A DNA stretch of 64,000 bases, taken from Nocardia nova NBRC 15556 (lineage in GTDB: Bacteria; Actinomycetota; Actinomycetes; Mycobacteriales; Mycobacteriaceae). Location: assembly GCF_001613005.1 (NCBI RefSeq), contig NZ_BDBN01000006.1:62001-126000 (forward strand), written 5' to 3'. The notes below the pieces were generated by a model. It had not been told where the DNA came from and did no database searches. It saw only the letters and a program-made list of their open reading frames with translations. The translations under genes were made by a program, and so were the position numbers. Of this stretch, positions 44,401 to 58,600 are shown one piece after another (positions within the stretch are counted from its first letter, which is position 1; each line of letters begins with the position of its first letter).

Positions 44401-47400
44401 CCGGCACGTCGCACAGCGTCGTCTCGGGGCGGGTCGCGTACGTGCTCGGGCTGGAAGGTCCGGCCGTGACGGTCGATACGGCCTGCTCGTCTTCACTGGT
44501 GGCCCTGCATCTGGCCTGCCGGGCGTTGCGCCAGGGCGAGACGTCGCTGGTGCTGGCCGGCGGTGTGACCGTCGCGGCGAGTCCGTATCTGTACGTGGAC
44601 TTCGCCCGCCAGCGTGGCCTGTCTCCCGACGGCCGGTGCAAGGCGTTCTCGGCCGATGCGGACGGCGTGGTGTGGTCCGAGGGTTCGGGCGTGCTCGTCC
44701 TCGAGCGGCTGTCCGACGCGCGGCGGCTCGGCCACCACGTGCTGGCCGTGGTCCGCGGTAGCGCGGTGAACCAGGACGGCGCGAGCAACGGATTGACCGC
44801 CCCGAACGGGCCGTCGCAGGAGCGGGTGATCGCGCAGGCTCTTGCCGATGCCGGGATTCCGGCCGCCGCGGTGGACGCGGTGGAGGCACACGGGACCGGC
44901 ACCGCACTGGGCGACCCGATCGAAGCGCAGGCGCTGATCGCCGTGTACGGCCAGGGGCGTGATACCGGGGAGCCGATGCGCATCGGTTCGGTGAAATCGA
45001 ATATCGGCCACACCGTGGCGGCCGCCGGGGTCGCCGGTGTGATCAAGATGGTGCAGGCCCTGCGCCACGAGCGGCTGCCCCGCACGTTGCACGCCGAAAC
45101 GCCCTCGCCCCATGTGGATTGGACCGCGGGTGCGGTGCGGCTGCTGACCGAGGCCGAACCGTGGGTCGCCGGCGACCGGGTGCGCCGAGCCGGGGTCTCG
45201 TCGTTCGGGATCAGCGGCACCAATGCGCATCTGATTCTCGAGGAAGCACCGGACGCCGCGCCCGTGGCAGCCGAGGACGACCACGCGGCCCCGCTGCCGG
45301 TCGTCCCGCTGCTGGTGTCGGGCAAGGGCGAGGCCGGACTGCGGGCACAGGCTGCTCGGTTGTGGGCCTGGCTCTCGGAGCGGCCGGAGCTGGATATCGC
45401 CGATGCGGCCTACGCGCTCGCGACGTCGCGGGCGCAGCTGGATTCACGAAGTGTGATCCTGGGGCGCGACCGGGACGAGGTGCTCGAGAGGTTGGCGACT
45501 TTCGCCGAATCGGGAACCGGCACCGGGGTGATCGACGGCGTCGTCGGCTCGGGCCGCACGGCCTTCCTGTTCACCGGGCAGGGCGCCCAGCGGGCCGGGA
45601 TGGGTTCGGGTCTGTACCAGGCGTTTCCGGTATTCGCGGTGGCGTTGGACGAGGTGAGTGCGCACTTCGATCCGTTGCTCGGCCGTTCCCTGCGCGAGCT
45701 GATGTTCACCGATACCGAGGGTGTGCTGGGTCGGACAGAGTTCACCCAGCCCGCGCTGTTCGCCTTCGAGGTGGCGCTGTATCGGCTGCTGGAATCGTTC
45801 GGCGTCACTGCGGATGTGCTGATCGGCCATTCGATCGGAGAGGTCGCGGCCGCCTATCTCGCGGGCCTGTGGTCGACGGCGGACGCCTGCCGGCTGGTGG
45901 CGGCCCGCGGTCGCCTGATGGGTGCGCTCCCGCCGGGTGGCGCGATGCTGGCCGTCGGGGCCGCCGAATCGGACGTGAACGAGGTCGTCGAGCGGTATTC
46001 CGGGCGCGTGTCCGTCGCCGCGGTGAACGCGCCCGAGGCCCTCGTGGTGTCGGGGGCGGAGGCGGCGGTCGCCGAGATCGAGGAGCTGTTCGTCCGGCGC
46101 GGGTGCAAGACGTCGCGGCTGCGGGCCGGGCACGCGTTCCACTCGGAGCTCATGGAGCCGATGCTGGACGAATTCGCTTCTGTGGCAGCGGAATTGACCT
46201 ATCATCGGCCGCGCCTGCCGGTGGTGTCGAATCTGTCCGGCCTGCTCGCGGGCGACGAGCTGCTGGAGCCGTCCTACTGGGTGCGGCACGTGCGGGACGC
46301 GGTGCGCTTCGCACCGGGGATCGAGACGTTGCACGCTTCGGGAGTGCGTCGATTCCTGGAGGTCGGCCCCGACGCCGTGCTCACCGCGCTGACCCGGCAG
46401 ACCCTCGGGGAAAGCGCGGATTCGGTGGTGATGGCGGCCGCGCGCCGGGATCGCGACGAGACCGTGCAGTTGTCGACGATGGTGGCGCAGGCCCACACGT
46501 CCGGTGTCCGGGTCGATTGGACGGCGCTGTTCCGGCGTCGTCCCCAGCTGCGAATTCCTCTGCCCACGTATGCATTTCAACGTCGGCGCTATTGGTTGCC
46601 CGATGTCGCGGACAGCGCCGATGTGCGGCTGACGGGGCTGGATCGCACCGACCATCCGCTCGTGGGTGCGGCGGTGTGGCTGCCGGAAGCGGACGGCGTG
46701 GTGCTGGCGGGCCGGCTGTCGCTGTCGAGTCATCCGTGGTTGGCCGATCACGCGATCGGCGGTTCGGTAGTGGTACCGGGGACGGCATTCGTGGAGCTGG
46801 CGCTGCACGCCGGGGCGGTGGTCGGCAGTCCCCGGCCGGCCGAGCTGATCGTGACCGCCCCGCTGATCGTGCCCGCGACGGGCGCCGTCGAATTGCGGGT
46901 GATGGTCGGCGGTCCCGATGCCGGCGGTTCCCGGCAGCTGTCGGTGCATTCGCGGCCCCAGCACGACGGCGAAGCGGAGGCGGCACCGTGGGTGCGCCAT
47001 GCCACGGGAACGCTTGTGGCAGAAGCTCCCTCGGCGCCCGCGCAGCAGCCGGACAGGTGGCCGCCGGCCACGGCGCAGCCCGTGTCGATCGACGACGCCT
47101 ATGCGGAGCTGGCCGGGCGCGGCTACGACTACGGTCCCGCTTTCCGTGGGCTGACCGCACTGTGGCGGCACGATGGCGAGGTCTTCGCCGAATTGACGTT
47201 GCCGGAGCAGGCCCAGTCCCCGGACGGCCGCACGACGGGGTACACCTCGGCGGGCCGATTCGGTGTGCACCCGGCGTTGCTGGATGCGGTGCTGCACGCG
47301 CTGCTCGCCGGCGGCCTGGTGGACGCGCCGGCGCCGGATACGATTCTGGTCCCGTATTCCTGGGAGAACATCGACATCCGTGCCGTGGGGGCCACCTCGC

Positions 47401-50400
47401 TGCGAGCCCGGTTGGCGGCGGCCGATCTCGAGGGCCGTGATCGGCGAATCACGGTGTCGCTCACGGATTCCCACGGCGTTCCTGTTGTCGAAATCGGTGC
47501 GGTGACCATGCGCCCGATTCCCGTGGGAGCACTCGGCGACGCGGCGGCGGATCGGTCCGGCCTGTATCGAATCGATTGGGAAGCGGCGCGGTCGGATTCG
47601 GCGGATCCGTCCGCACCGGGCCTCGCTGCGCTGCCGGGCGCGAATATCGCCGGTATCGGCGAGACGTATGCCTCGCTCGCCGAACTCGTTGTGGCCGAGG
47701 ATCTTCCGGGCGCCGTCGTCTGGCGGGTGCCCGTCCGTGCCGTCGGCGATCCCGTGGCGGGAGATCCGGGCCCGGTCCGGACCGGAGTGCACGCCACCCT
47801 GGCGATGCTGCGGGCGTGGCTCGCGGCGGAACGTCTGTCCGATGCGCGGTTGGTGGTCGCCACCACGGGCGGCGCCGGGCCGGTCGGCGCGGGCGCGCAC
47901 CCGGCCGCCGCGGCGGTGTGGGGATCGGTGCGCAGCGCGCAGTCGGAGCATCCGGATCGGTTCGTGCTGATCGACGAGGATCCCGCCGAGCCGCTGTCGG
48001 CCGACCGCATCGGCGCGGTACTGCGTTCGGGCGAGCCCCAGGTCGCGGTGCGCGGTGGGCAGATTCTGGTGCCGCGGCTGACACGAGTGCCCACGTCGGC
48101 GGCTGCCCCGCCGGCGCCGGCGGCGGACGCGACGGTGCTGATCACCGGCGGCACCGGTGGTCTCGGCGCCGTGTTCGCCCGCCACCTCGTCGCCGCACAC
48201 GGTGTGCGACGGCTGGTGCTGACCTCGCGGCGCGGTCACGAAGCGCCGGGTGCGGCCGAATTGGTGCGCGAGTTGACGCAGGCCGGCGCCGATGCCCGGG
48301 TGGTCGCCTGTGATGTCGCCGACCGCGACGCGGTGCGAGACCTGCTGGGCACCATCGCATCCGACGACCGGTTGGCCGTCATTCACACGGCCGGGGTCTT
48401 GGACGACGGCACCGTGGAGTCGCTGACCGACGAGCAGGTGGATCGAGTGCTGGCGCCGAAGGTGGACGGTGCGTGGCATCTGCACGAGCTGACCCGGGAC
48501 CGCGATGTCTCGGCGTTCGTGCTGTTCTCATCGATCGCAGGGTCGCTCGGCTCGGCTGGGCAGAGCAACTACGCGGCGGCGAACGGCTACCTGGATGCGC
48601 TGGCGCAGCAGCGGCGGGAAGCGGGCCTGCCGGCGACAGCGCTGGCCTGGGGGCCGTGGCAACAGGACAGCGGCATGACCGGTGATCTCGACCGCGCGGC
48701 CATGGCGCGCTGGGAGCGACTGGGTTTCGGTCAGCTCGGCGAGGCCGAGGGCGTGCGGCTGTTCGACCAGGCCCTCGTCCACCCCGAGGCGCAGCCGGCG
48801 CCGATCCGGTTCGATGCGACGGCAGTGCGCCGCCAGACCGATGTCGCCGCGGTTCCCGCGGTCCTGCGCGGCTTCGCGCGGCGCGCATCCGCGCCGGTGG
48901 CCCGCACGGCCGGTGCGCTCGGCGCCCGCTTGGCCGCGGCGCCCGATGCCCGGCGCGGTGAGGTGATACTCGACCTCGTGCGCGAGCACGCGTCCGCGGT
49001 GCTGGGCTACACCTCGCCCGGCGAGGTCGATGTCGAAAAGCCGTTCAGCGCCATGGGTTTGGACTCGCTGGGCGGTGTGGAGTTCCGTAACCGGCTCGGC
49101 AAGGCGACGGGCGTGCGGCTGCCCTCGACCCTGGTATTCGACCACCCCACCCCCGCGGCCGTGGCGACATTCGTGCGGTCGCTCGTGGAACAGAAGGACG
49201 GATCCGCCGCCTCCGCGGAGCGCGGCGCGACACCGATCCGCGCGGACGAACCGATCGCCATCGTCGGGATGGCGTGCCGGTATCCGGGTGGCGTCGGATC
49301 GCCGGACCAGCTGTGGGATCTGCTGGTGTCGGAAACCGACGCGATCGGCGAGTTTCCGGCGGATCGCGGGTGGGATCTGGAGCGGCTGTTCGATCCCGAT
49401 CCGGAGCATTCCGGAACGTCCTATATCCGGGAGGGTGGATTCCTCACCGGCGCAGGCGATTTCGACGCCGGATTCTTCGGGATCGGGCCCCGGGAGGCGT
49501 CGGCGATGGATCCCCAGCAGCGGCTACTGCTCGAGGTGGCGTGGGAAGCGCTGGAGGACGCGGGAATCGACCCGGCGTCCTTGCGGGGCAGCGATACCGG
49601 TGTCTACACGGGCGTGATGTACCAGGACTACGCGGAGGTGACGCGCAGGGCCGGGGCCGAGGTCGAGGGCTATGCCGTCACCGGTGTCATGGGGAGCGTG
49701 GCCTCGGGGCGGGTGTCGTACGCGCTGGGTTTGGAGGGACCGGCGCTGACCGTCGACACCGCCTGCTCGTCGTCATTGGTGGCGTTGCACACCGCGTGCC
49801 GCGCACTGCGCCAAGGAGAGAGCTCACTGGCGCTGGTGGGTGGCGCGACGGTGATGGCGACACCGATGGTGTTCGTGGAGTTCTCGCGGCAGCGCGGGTT
49901 GGCCCGGGATGCCCGGTGCAAGTCGTTCTCGGCGGCCGCGGACGGGATCACCTGGTCGGAGGGGGCGGCGATGCTGGTGGTCGAGCGGCTGTCCGATGCG
50001 CGGCGGCTGGGTCACGACGTTCTTGCCGTCGTGCGCGGGTCGGCGGTGAATCAGGACGGCGCGAGCAACGGTCTGACCGCGCCGAACGGTCCGTCACAGG
50101 AGCGAGTGATCATGGCGGCGCTGGCCGATGCCGGCCTGACACCGCCGGATGTGGACGCGGTGGAAGCGCACGGGACCGGGACGCCACTGGGCGATCCGAT
50201 CGAGGCGAACGCACTGCTCGCCACCTACGGACAGCGCCGGTCGGAGCCGCTGCTGCTCGGGTCGTTGAAGTCGAATATCGGCCATGCGCAGGCCGCTGCC
50301 GGGGTGGGCGGCGTGATCAAGATGGTGCAGGCGCTGCGGCATCGGATGTTGCCCCGCACTTTGCATGTCGACGAGCCCAGCCCGCACGTGGATTGGTCGG

Positions 50401-53400
50401 CCGGTGCGGTCGAGTTGCTGACCCGGGCTCGGCCCTGGCAGGACAGCGGGCGTGTCCGGCGTGCCGGGGTGTCGTCGTTCGGGATCAGCGGCACCAACGC
50501 GCATGTGATTCTCGAGGAAGCGCCAGTGCCGACCGGCGCATCGGACTCCCCGGCCGGACCGGACGACACGCGACCGGTCGACGCCGGCCGCACCTTCACC
50601 TGGGTGGTGTCCGCGCAGAGCCGGGAAGCACTGCGGGAGCAGGCTGTTCGCCTCGCGCAGTGGTTGGGGACGCATCCGGATGCGAGACCGGGCGATATCG
50701 CGCATTCACTGTTGCGGCACCGCTCCCAGCTGGAGTGGCGCGCTGCGGTGGTGGGACGGGAACCGGCGGACCTGGCGGCCGGTGTGGCGCGACTGGCCGA
50801 ATCGGCTGCCGCCGACGGCGTCGTGTCCGGGCGTGCCGTCTCGCGGCGGGTGGCCTTCGTATTTCCGGGGCAGGGCAGCCAGTGGGTGGGTATGGCCGCC
50901 GAATTGCTCGCCGCGGGTGGGGTATTCGCGGAGGCTATCGCCGAATGTGAGGCCGCGCTGGCACCGTTCGTCGATTGGTCGTTGACCGCGGTGCTGCGCG
51001 GGGAACCGGGCGCGGCCGCACTGGAACGGGTGGATGTGGTCCAACCGGTGCTGTTCGCGGTGATGGTGTCGCTGGCGCGGCTGTGGCGGGCAAACGGTGT
51101 GGAACCCGTTGCGGTGCTGGGTCATTCGCAGGGCGAGATCGCCGCCGCCGTGGTCGCAGGCGGGTTGTCGACGGCCGACGGCGCCAGGGTGGTCGCCCTG
51201 CGTTCCCGGATCGTCGCCGAGGAGCTCGCGGGCCACGGCGGTATGGCCTCGGTGCGCGCGACCACCGAGGTGGTGAGGCAGCGTGCGGCCGGGTTCGGCG
51301 ACCGGATTTCGGTGGCGGCGGAGAACGGTCCGGGCGAAGCCGTGGTGTCCGGTGAGGCATCCGCATTGGACGAGTTCGTCGCCGCCTGTGCGGCCGACGG
51401 CGTGTGGGTGCGGCGGATTCCGGTCGATTACGCATCGCATTCCGCGGCGGTGGAAGCGATCCGGGATCGAGTGACAGCGGAGCTGGCCGCCGTCGAGCCG
51501 GGACCGGGTTCCCTGCCGTTCTTCTCGACGGTGACCGCGGACTATGTGGATACCGAACTGCTGGATGCCGGCTACTGGTATCGGGGGCTGCGCGCACCGG
51601 TGCGATTCGCGGAATCGGTGGCGGCATTGGCGCGTAGCGGAGTGAACGCATTCATCGAGGTCAGTCCGCATCCGGTCTTGACGGTCGGGATGGCCTCGAC
51701 GGTGGAATCGCTCGGGATGGCCGATCGGGTGGCGGTATTCGGGACGTTGCTGCGTGATCGGGGCGGTCCGGAGCAGGTCGCCGTGGCTTTGGCGCAGGCG
51801 CATTGCGCGGGCGTGGCGGTGGCGCCCGGAGCGCTGGCGGCCCCGGCCGATCGGGTTTCGTTGCCGACCTACGCGTTCGAGCACCGGCGGTACTGGCTGC
51901 GGCCCGGCGCCGCGCCCGACCTACGGCAGTCGGGTCTGGCCGAAGCCGGACATCCACTGCTGGGCGCGATGCTGCGACTGCCGGATTCACCGGATGTGGT
52001 CTTCACCGCCAGGCTTTCGACGGCCGATCAGCCGTGGCTGGCCGACCACGCCGTCGCGGGCGTCGCCCTGCTTCCGGGGGCCGCGCTCGTGGAGCTGGCG
52101 TTGCACGTCGGAACACTGCTGGGAACTCCGCGGGTGGCGGAGCTGGTGCTCGAGGCGCCGCTGCCGGTGCCTACCACCGGGGCAGTCGAATTGCGGGTCA
52201 TGGCAGGTGGTCCGGACGAGACCGGGGCACGGCCGGTGTCGGTGTACTCCCGTGCGCACGACGCCGACGAATCCGAGGAATGGACCCGGCACGCGGCAGG
52301 ATCGATCACCACGCAGACGGAGGCACCGCCGGTCGGCTCGGCGGCGGACGCCTGGCCGCCCACGGGTGCGACGGCGTTGCCGGTCGAGGAAGCGTATGCG
52401 GTTCTGACCGAGCGCGGATACGAGTACGGCCCGGTCTTCCAGGGACTCACCGCGTTGTGGCGGCGCGACGACGAGGTGTTCGCCGAAGTCGCGCTGCCGG
52501 AATCGGCGCGGCCGCACGGCGGCGAGTTCGGGATACATCCCGCCCTGCTGGATGCCGCGCTGCACGCGATCCTGTTGAGCGGCTTGCTCTCCGACGCCGA
52601 CACCGGCACCGACGCGGTGATCGTCCCCTTCTCCTGGGAGAACGTCGAGCTGTACGCGACCGGGGCGGCGTCGTTGCGGGTACGAGCGGCACGCGCCGGC
52701 ACCGATCGGATCGCGGTGAGCGTGACCGATGCCGCGGGTGCGCTGGTGGCCGAGGTGGCGGCGCTGACACTGCGGCAACTCTCGACCGACACACTCCTGG
52801 GCGCTGCCCGCCGTCGCAGTGACGGTGTCGGTTACCGGGTGGAATGGGTAGCGGTGTCACCGGACGAACCGGGTGACGTCGAATTCCGGAGTCCCGGGCA
52901 GGACGAGGAAGTCGTGACGGTGGCGGGCCGGCGGGTGGCGGTCGTGCGGTTCGACCCCGCTCACCCGGCGAGCGGTGGCGCCGCCGGCGATCTCCCTGCG
53001 GCCGTGCGGGATTCGGTTACCGAGCTGACGGTGCGAATGCAGCGGCTGCTGGTGCGCGACGAACCGATCGTGGTCGTGACCCACCACGCGGTGGCCACGC
53101 ATCCGGGCGAATCGGTGGATCTGTCGGCGGCCGCGGCGTGGGGTCTGTTGCGCACGGCGCAGAGTGAGCACGCGGATCGAATCCTGGTCGTCGATGTCGA
53201 CGACCGCGACGATTACCGGCGTGCGGTGGCCGTGGCCGTGGCGATCGGTGACGAGCCCCAGCTGGCCCTCCGGCGCGGGGCGGTGTACGCCCCCCGGCTG
53301 GGCCGAGGTCCGGGCGATCTCGTCGGCCAGAGCGAGCTGATCCGCTCGCGGGCATGGCGGTTGGCCCATTCCGGTAAGGGCACGTTGACCGGTGACAACC

Positions 53401-55643
53401 TCGTCCTGGTGGAGACGCCGGAGGAGTTGCGGGAACTGGCGCCCGGTCAGGTGCGGATCGCGCTGCGCGCGGCGGGCGTCAACTTCCGCGATGTGCTCAT
53501 CACCCTGGGCATGGTGTCGGATGCGACTGCCGGATCTCAGTCGATCAGCGCGACCATCTGTGTCGAGGGCGCCGGCGTGGTGCTGGAGGTTGCGCCGGAC
53601 GTCACCGAATTCGCCCCGGGCGACCGGGTTTTCGGGTTCACGTCGGGGGCGGGCGCGGTGACGGTCACCGATCGGCGACTGCTCGCCCGGATGCCGCGCG
53701 GCTGGTCCTTCGCCCATGCCGCCGCGGTTCCGGTGGTGTACGCCACCGCCTATTACGGCCTCGTCGATCTGGCCGGCGCGCAACCGGGCCGGACGCTGCT
53801 GCTGCACGCGGCCACCGGTGGCGTCGGCTTGGCGGCGATCCAGTTGGCTCGACATCTGGGGTTGCGGGTGTTGCCGACGACGAGCCGGCCGAAATGGGAG
53901 GTGTTGCGCCGGCTCGGATTCGACGATTCCGAGATCGGTGATTCGCGCACCGTGGAGTTCGAGCAGAAGTTCTTCGACGCCACCGCCGGCCGCGGCGTGG
54001 ACATCGTCTTGAATTCGCTGACGCTCGAATTCGTGGACGCGTCGTTGCGGTTGATGCCGCGCGGCGGCAAATTCATCGAGATGGGTCACCTCGACGAGCG
54101 TGACCCCGAGCAGGTGGCCGCCGATCACCCCGGCGTGGACTACCACCACTTCATGCTCCTGGACGTGCCGCCGGAACGGTTGGGGCAGATCCTCACCACC
54201 GTCGTCGAGCTCTTCGACGCCGGTGCCCTGGCACCCTCGGAGATCACCGCGTGGGATCTACGCCAGGCGCCGGAAGCGTTCCGCCAGATGAGTCAGGCTC
54301 GGCATATCGGCAAGAACGTGCTCACCGTGCCGGCCCCGCTGCGGCCGGAGGGCACCGTGCTGATCACCGGTGGTACGGGCGGTTTGGGCGCCGTGGTCGC
54401 ACGACAGCTGATCACCGAATACGGGGTGCGCCGACTGGTGCTCGCCGGCCGGCGCGGCCCGGCGACGCCCGGTGCGGCCGAGTTGCGGGACGAACTCGCC
54501 GGGCTGGGCGCGCAGGTCGAGGTGGTGGCGTGTGACGCCGCCGATCGTGCCGCCCTGGACCGCGTGCTGGCGGCCGTACCGGCGGACCACCCGTTGACAG
54601 GTGTGGTCCACGCGGCCGGTGTGTTGTCGGACGGCCTCCTGGCCACGATGACACCGGAGCGGATCGCGGAGGTCCTGCGCCCGAAGGTCGACGCGGCATG
54701 GAATCTGCACGAGGCGACGAAGGACCTGGATCTGTCGATGTTCGTCCTGTATTCGTCGATCGCGGGTGTGATCGGCAACCCGGGCCAGTCGAACTACGCC
54801 GCCGCCAACGTCTTTCTCGACGCGCTGGCGCAGCATCGGCACGTCCACGGGCTGCCCGCGACGTCGCTGGCGTGGGGACTGTGGGCGGAGAGCACCGGGA
54901 TGACCGGTGGCCTCGGGGCCGCCGATATCGCCCGGTTGCGCCGAGACGGATTCCCGCCGTTGGACATCGACGACGGTATGGCGCTGTTCGACGCGGCCCT
55001 CGCGAGTGGCCGTGCGGACGTGGCCGCGGTCCGGATCGACCGTTCGGCGCTCGCCGCGGACGGTCGCTCGATCATGCGTGGGTTGGTGCGGCCGACTCGT
55101 CGTCGCGTGACCGCTGCGGCCGCGAGCGAATCGTCGACGTTGGCGGCGCTGGTGGCGGGTCGTACGCCGGCCGAGCAGGAACGTGTGGTCCTCGACGTGA
55201 TCCGGAGCCAGGCCGCGGCGGTACTGGGCCACGAGGATGTGGGGGCGATCGCACCGGATATGCCGTTCAAGGACATCGGTTTCGATTCGCTCAGCGTCAT
55301 GGAGTTCCGCAACCAGTTGGTCCGAACGACCGGTCTGCAGTTGCCCGCGACGCTGGTCTTCGACTATCCGACCGCGGAGGAGCTGGCCGGCTTCGTTTAC
55401 CGGCAGATCGCTCCGGCGCAGGATCCCGCGGAACGGATCGCGGCCGAGATCGACGCGCTGACGCGCAGCTGCGCCGCCGCCGAGCTGTCGCCGGAGGACC
55501 GGTCGGAGGTGGCGCGCAGACTGACCGCACTCCTGCGGCAGCTCGAGGACGGCGCCGACGACAGCGGCCCCGATCGCGCCGTCGACCGCCTCGACACCGC
55601 GGACGACCGCGAGCTTTTCGACTTCATCGACAACCTCAGCTGA
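41421..55643 (+). CDS. Modular type I polyketide synthase: loading module + modules 1 and 2
   Basis: A 4740-aa multienzyme. Loading: shortened KS-like region (1 to about 275) whose active-site Cys is His138 (GDAHASS) and which lacks the EAHGTGT and NIGH histidines; AT with Ser464 and YASH (565-568), methylmalonyl type; ACP Ser795. Module 1: KS Cys1022, AT Ser1471 with HAFH (1571), malonyl type; DH His1777 (HxxxGxxxxP); KR Tyr2384 with LDD (B-type); ACP Ser2549. Module 2: KS Cys2782, AT Ser3236 with YASH (3337), methylmalonyl; DH His3543; ER about 3975-4295 ([17 protein letters not shown]); KR Tyr4459 with LSD; ACP Ser4623. The C-terminus ends in an acidic helical docking region ([12 protein letters not shown]). 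GTG start at 41421 follows AGGAAGGA at 10 nt. The next PKS gene starts 26 bp downstream. Product unknown. Confidence 0.93.
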   Translation: MTGSANAVAIVGMSCRMPGAADLDSYRQMLRDGRAAVIGAPAGPEDITERADFLGIAAEFDADFFGIAPDEARAIDSRHLPALELGWEALENAGVVANALEGLPCGVFVSGTEDHGIAERLSAHFGFAGPSVTVGDAHASSLMAVRLAYASVCGGDSELALAGGSWERGEGGGMVVLKPLTRALADGDRIHAVLREGAAGDGSRASSAPGIASLIEAALCLSGAESGAEPDSTASDRRNRFADNMFRDDADGKEWTVAEFRVAGVSFDPGRPDLRPIVAPPAAVPWVVSARSESGVRAQAARLREWLLRHPELDAVDVAYSLRTTRAQMPWRGGVVGQDRAELLTGLAALADPAAPAPAIEPITGRAQRRRIAFVFPGNGSQWEGMARGLLDSDRAFAESIAECEAALAPYVDWSLTAVLRGDADAPAPATADVVQPVLFAVMVSLARMWRAAGVEPDVVVGHSHGEVAAAHIAGGLSLDDAARVVALRSRAIADELVAQGGMASIALDAEAVRERLTKYGDRLVLAAVNGPAQSVVSGDVSALEEFLADCAREQVRARRVAIDYASHSQAVERIRERLLTELAPIRPRSGSVPYFSPVVADRLDTAELDAEYWYRSEREPIRFADAVAALIDAGITGFIEVSPHPVLTMGIARTAEAVGADGPAVVGSLQRGAGGPARFLTSLVQAYCDGVPVDPAALVPGGARVELPPYAFQRRSVRSGASADTAGTDTAAPISAGGAAGDSPLARLLLAAPEYQRRTIALDIVREHAAAVLGHDSARTIHPDLPFTDLGFDSVSGLALQNRLKRVTGVALPASLVFDHPTAEAVAALLHSRGTGTDRGAHRVTRRTTTDEPIAVVGIGARFPGGVRSAEDLWDLTAEGRDVIGDFPTDRGWDLERLFDPDPAKPGTVYTRRGGFLGDAGDFDPDFFGISPREASAMDPQQRLFLETSWEALEDAGIDPTSLRGSDTAVFVGACSSGYSRRVTGELEGYRLTGTSHSVVSGRVAYVLGLEGPAVTVDTACSSSLVALHLACRALRQGETSLVLAGGVTVAASPYLYVDFARQRGLSPDGRCKAFSADADGVVWSEGSGVLVLERLSDARRLGHHVLAVVRGSAVNQDGASNGLTAPNGPSQERVIAQALADAGIPAAAVDAVEAHGTGTALGDPIEAQALIAVYGQGRDTGEPMRIGSVKSNIGHTVAAAGVAGVIKMVQALRHERLPRTLHAETPSPHVDWTAGAVRLLTEAEPWVAGDRVRRAGVSSFGISGTNAHLILEEAPDAAPVAAEDDHAAPLPVVPLLVSGKGEAGLRAQAARLWAWLSERPELDIADAAYALATSRAQLDSRSVILGRDRDEVLERLATFAESGTGTGVIDGVVGSGRTAFLFTGQGAQRAGMGSGLYQAFPVFAVALDEVSAHFDPLLGRSLRELMFTDTEGVLGRTEFTQPALFAFEVALYRLLESFGVTADVLIGHSIGEVAAAYLAGLWSTADACRLVAARGRLMGALPPGGAMLAVGAAESDVNEVVERYSGRVSVAAVNAPEALVVSGAEAAVAEIEELFVRRGCKTSRLRAGHAFHSELMEPMLDEFASVAAELTYHRPRLPVVSNLSGLLAGDELLEPSYWVRHVRDAVRFAPGIETLHASGVRRFLEVGPDAVLTALTRQTLGESADSVVMAAARRDRDETVQLSTMVAQAHTSGVRVDWTALFRRRPQLRIPLPTYAFQRRRYWLPDVADSADVRLTGLDRTDHPLVGAAVWLPEADGVVLAGRLSLSSHPWLADHAIGGSVVVPGTAFVELALHAGAVVGSPRPAELIVTAPLIVPATGAVELRVMVGGPDAGGSRQLSVHSRPQHDGEAEAAPWVRHATGTLVAEAPSAPAQQPDRWPPATAQPVSIDDAYAELAGRGYDYGPAFRGLTALWRHDGEVFAELTLPEQAQSPDGRTTGYTSAGRFGVHPALLDAVLHALLAGGLVDAPAPDTILVPYSWENIDIRAVGATSLRARLAAADLEGRDRRITVSLTDSHGVPVVEIGAVTMRPIPVGALGDAAADRSGLYRIDWEAARSDSADPSAPGLAALPGANIAGIGETYASLAELVVAEDLPGAVVWRVPVRAVGDPVAGDPGPVRTGVHATLAMLRAWLAAERLSDARLVVATTGGAGPVGAGAHPAAAAVWGSVRSAQSEHPDRFVLIDEDPAEPLSADRIGAVLRSGEPQVAVRGGQILVPRLTRVPTSAAAPPAPAADATVLITGGTGGLGAVFARHLVAAHGVRRLVLTSRRGHEAPGAAELVRELTQAGADARVVACDVADRDAVRDLLGTIASDDRLAVIHTAGVLDDGTVESLTDEQVDRVLAPKVDGAWHLHELTRDRDVSAFVLFSSIAGSLGSAGQSNYAAANGYLDALAQQRREAGLPATALAWGPWQQDSGMTGDLDRAAMARWERLGFGQLGEAEGVRLFDQALVHPEAQPAPIRFDATAVRRQTDVAAVPAVLRGFARRASAPVARTAGALGARLAAAPDARRGEVILDLVREHASAVLGYTSPGEVDVEKPFSAMGLDSLGGVEFRNRLGKATGVRLPSTLVFDHPTPAAVATFVRSLVEQKDGSAASAERGATPIRADEPIAIVGMACRYPGGVGSPDQLWDLLVSETDAIGEFPADRGWDLERLFDPDPEHSGTSYIREGGFLTGAGDFDAGFFGIGPREASAMDPQQRLLLEVAWEALEDAGIDPASLRGSDTGVYTGVMYQDYAEVTRRAGAEVEGYAVTGVMGSVASGRVSYALGLEGPALTVDTACSSSLVALHTACRALRQGESSLALVGGATVMATPMVFVEFSRQRGLARDARCKSFSAAADGITWSEGAAMLVVERLSDARRLGHDVLAVVRGSAVNQDGASNGLTAPNGPSQERVIMAALADAGLTPPDVDAVEAHGTGTPLGDPIEANALLATYGQRRSEPLLLGSLKSNIGHAQAAAGVGGVIKMVQALRHRMLPRTLHVDEPSPHVDWSAGAVELLTRARPWQDSGRVRRAGVSSFGISGTNAHVILEEAPVPTGASDSPAGPDDTRPVDAGRTFTWVVSAQSREALREQAVRLAQWLGTHPDARPGDIAHSLLRHRSQLEWRAAVVGREPADLAAGVARLAESAAADGVVSGRAVSRRVAFVFPGQGSQWVGMAAELLAAGGVFAEAIAECEAALAPFVDWSLTAVLRGEPGAAALERVDVVQPVLFAVMVSLARLWRANGVEPVAVLGHSQGEIAAAVVAGGLSTADGARVVALRSRIVAEELAGHGGMASVRATTEVVRQRAAGFGDRISVAAENGPGEAVVSGEASALDEFVAACAADGVWVRRIPVDYASHSAAVEAIRDRVTAELAAVEPGPGSLPFFSTVTADYVDTELLDAGYWYRGLRAPVRFAESVAALARSGVNAFIEVSPHPVLTVGMASTVESLGMADRVAVFGTLLRDRGGPEQVAVALAQAHCAGVAVAPGALAAPADRVSLPTYAFEHRRYWLRPGAAPDLRQSGLAEAGHPLLGAMLRLPDSPDVVFTARLSTADQPWLADHAVAGVALLPGAALVELALHVGTLLGTPRVAELVLEAPLPVPTTGAVELRVMAGGPDETGARPVSVYSRAHDADESEEWTRHAAGSITTQTEAPPVGSAADAWPPTGATALPVEEAYAVLTERGYEYGPVFQGLTALWRRDDEVFAEVALPESARPHGGEFGIHPALLDAALHAILLSGLLSDADTGTDAVIVPFSWENVELYATGAASLRVRAARAGTDRIAVSVTDAAGALVAEVAALTLRQLSTDTLLGAARRRSDGVGYRVEWVAVSPDEPGDVEFRSPGQDEEVVTVAGRRVAVVRFDPAHPASGGAAGDLPAAVRDSVTELTVRMQRLLVRDEPIVVVTHHAVATHPGESVDLSAAAAWGLLRTAQSEHADRILVVDVDDRDDYRRAVAVAVAIGDEPQLALRRGAVYAPRLGRGPGDLVGQSELIRSRAWRLAHSGKGTLTGDNLVLVETPEELRELAPGQVRIALRAAGVNFRDVLITLGMVSDATAGSQSISATICVEGAGVVLEVAPDVTEFAPGDRVFGFTSGAGAVTVTDRRLLARMPRGWSFAHAAAVPVVYATAYYGLVDLAGAQPGRTLLLHAATGGVGLAAIQLARHLGLRVLPTTSRPKWEVLRRLGFDDSEIGDSRTVEFEQKFFDATAGRGVDIVLNSLTLEFVDASLRLMPRGGKFIEMGHLDERDPEQVAADHPGVDYHHFMLLDVPPERLGQILTTVVELFDAGALAPSEITAWDLRQAPEAFRQMSQARHIGKNVLTVPAPLRPEGTVLITGGTGGLGAVVARQLITEYGVRRLVLAGRRGPATPGAAELRDELAGLGAQVEVVACDAADRAALDRVLAAVPADHPLTGVVHAAGVLSDGLLATMTPERIAEVLRPKVDAAWNLHEATKDLDLSMFVLYSSIAGVIGNPGQSNYAAANVFLDALAQHRHVHGLPATSLAWGLWAESTGMTGGLGAADIARLRRDGFPPLDIDDGMALFDAALASGRADVAAVRIDRSALAADGRSIMRGLVRPTRRRVTAAAASESSTLAALVAGRTPAEQERVVLDVIRSQAAAVLGHEDVGAIAPDMPFKDIGFDSLSVMEFRNQLVRTTGLQLPATLVFDYPTAEELAGFVYRQIAPAQDPAERIAAEIDALTRSCAAAELSPEDRSEVARRLTALLRQLEDGADDSGPDRAVDRLDTADDRELFDFIDNLS

Positions 55644-58600
55644 GCCGACGTTCTTAGGAGCTCCCACCGATGGCCGACAACGACGAGCTGCGGCAATACC
55701 TCAAGAAGACCGCGAAGGAGCTGTACGAGACCAAACAACAACTCCGTGAGCTCACCGACCGGTCCACCGAACCCATTGCCATCGTCGGCATGTCCTGCCG
55801 GTATCCCGGCGGTGTGCGCTCGCCCGAGGACCTGTGGCGCCTGACCGCCGACGGTGTGGACGCGGTCGGCGGCTTCCCCACCGACCGCGGCTGGGATCTG
55901 CAGCGGCTCTACGACCCGGATCCGGATGTGCCGGGCACGGTGTACACCCGCGAAGGCGGATATCTCGATGCCGTCGGCGACTTCGACGCGGCCTTCTTCG
56001 GAATCAGCCCCCGTGAGGCCGCGGCGATGGACCCGCAGCAGCGCCTGATGCTCGAAGTGTCCTGGGAAGCCCTGGAGCACGCCGGCATCGATCCGATGTC
56101 GTTGCGCGGCAGCGGAACCGGCGTCTTCGCCGGAGTCATCCACCAGAACTACGGTCCGCGCATCGGCACGTCGGCGACCAGCAGTGAAACCGAAGGCCAC
56201 GCCTACTTCGGCGTCGCGAACAGCGTGCTGTCCGGCCGGATCGCCTACACCCTGGGCTTCAAGGGCCCGGCGATTTCGGTCGACACCGCGTGCTCGTCGT
56301 CCCTCGTGGCGATTCACCTCGCATGTCAGGCGTTGCGCAACGGGGACGCCACCCTCGCGCTGGCCGGTGGCGTCACGGTGATGTCCGATCCGTCCCTGCT
56401 GATCTCGTTCGCGCGCCAGCGGGGGCTTTCGCCGGATGCCCGCTGCAAGGCGTTCGCGGCGGCCGCCGACGGCACCGGCTTTTCCGAAGGCGTCGGCATG
56501 CTGGTGCTGGAGCGGCTGTCCGAGGCCCGCCGGCTCGGCCACACCGTGCTGGCGGTGGTGCGTGGGAGCGCGGTGAATCAGGACGGCGCGAGCAACGGCC
56601 TGACCGCTCCGAACGGACTGTCCCAGGAACGAGTCGTCGCGCAGGCGTTGGCGAACGCGGGTCTGGGGGCCTCGGATGTCGACGTGGTGGAGGCGCACGG
56701 CACCGGGACCAAGCTGGGCGATCCGATCGAGGCGACGGCACTGATCGGCGTCTACGGGAAGGGGCGCGCACACGGACCGCTGCGTTTGGGCTCGCTGAAG
56801 TCGAATATCGGGCATACGCAGGCCGCCGCGGGGGTGGCCGGCGTGATCAAGATGGTGCAGGCGATGCGGCACGAGATGTTGCCGCAGACATTGCATCTGG
56901 ATGCGCCGTCGCCGCATGTGGATTGGTCGGCGGGAACCGTACGACTGCTGCGCAGCAGCGAACCGTGGCCGGCGGGGGAGCGGGTGCGCCGGGCGGGGGT
57001 CTCCTCGTTCGGGGCCAGTGGTACCAATGCCCATCTGATCGTGGAGGAAGCGCCCACCGAGCCGGTCACGGACCCGGCGAGTGCGGATGTGCCGGATCTC
57101 GATCCCATCGCCTCCGATGTGGTCCCGCTGGTGATGTCGGCCAAGTCCCGCGACGCGCTGCGCGCGCAGGCGGATCGCTTGCGGCAGTGGCTGCTCGGCG
57201 ATCCCGATGCCGATCCGTGGGACGTCGCCCATTCGCTGACGACCTCGCGGGCGCTGTTGGATCACCGCGGTGTGGTCCTCGGCCGCGGCCGCGACGAACT
57301 GCTCGCGAGCCTGGCCGATCTGGCGACGGGTGCGCCGAACACAATCGAGTCGAAAGTGCTTGCGGGACAGACCGCCTTCCTGTTCACCGGGCAGGGTGCC
57401 CAGCGAGCCGGTATGGGCGCCGGTTTGTACCGGGCGTTTCCGGTGTTCGCGGCGGCGCTGGACGAGTTGTGCGCGGAGTTCGATCCGCTGCTCGGCCGTT
57501 CGCTGCGGGAGGTGATGTTCGCCGGTCCGGATGCGGTGCTGGATCGGACGGAGTTCACGCAGCCCGCGCTGTTCGCGTTCGAAGTGGCGCTGTTCCGGCT
57601 GGTCGAATCCTTCGGTGTGACACCGGACGTGGTGATCGGGCATTCGATCGGAGAGTTGGCGGCCGCATATGTGGCCGGGGTGTGGTCACTCTCGGACGCG
57701 TGCGCCCTGGTGGCCGCGCGTGGCCGGTTGATGGGTGCGCTCCCCGCGGGCGGCGCGATGCTCGCCGTGGCGGTCGAGGAGGCGCGGGCGGTCGAGATCG
57801 CCGCCGATTCCGGCGGCGCGGTGGAGGTCGCGGCGGTGAACGGCCCGTCCTCGACGGTGCTGTCCGGAGATGTCGACGCCATCGCGGAGATCGAGCGGCG
57901 ACTCGGCGCTCTCGGTGTCGAGACCAACCGGTTGCGGGTCACGCAGGCCTTCCATTCGGCGCGGATGGATCCGATGCTGGCCGAGTTCCGGTCCGTCGCC
58001 GAGAGCGTCACGTACCGCCCGCCGAACCTGCCGGTGGTGTCGAACGAATCAGGCGATGTCGCCGGAAACGCGGTGACACAACCGGAGTACTGGGTGCGCC
58101 AGGTACGCGGCTGTGTGCGGTTCGCGCCGGGAGTCGCGGCGCTGGTGGCGGCGGGAGTGCGCCGTTTTGTCGAGGTCGGCCCGAATGCGGTGCTGGCGGC
58201 GATGACTCGCGAATGTCTGGCCGAACTTCCGGAGGTCGAGCCGGCCGCTTCGGTGGTGGCGACAGCGCGGCGCTCGGTCGACGAGGTGGTGCGGTTCGCC
58301 ACGGCGTTGGCTGAGCTTCAGGTGGCGGGTGCGGCAGTGGATTGGGCCCCGTGGTTCGCGGGCCGGAACGTGCGGCGAGTTCCGTTGCCCACCTATGCGT
58401 TTCAGCACCGGCGGTACTGGCTGCAGCCCGCCGGCGAGGTGTCGCCGGCGTCGGATCATCCGATTCTGACCGGCGTGGTCGGGCTGGCGGGCAGCGACGA
58501 GTGGCTGTTCACCGGCCGGTTGTCGTTGCGCACTCATCCGTGGATCGCCGACCACACGACCTACGGTGTCGTGGTCGTGCCGAGCGCGGCCTTGATCGAG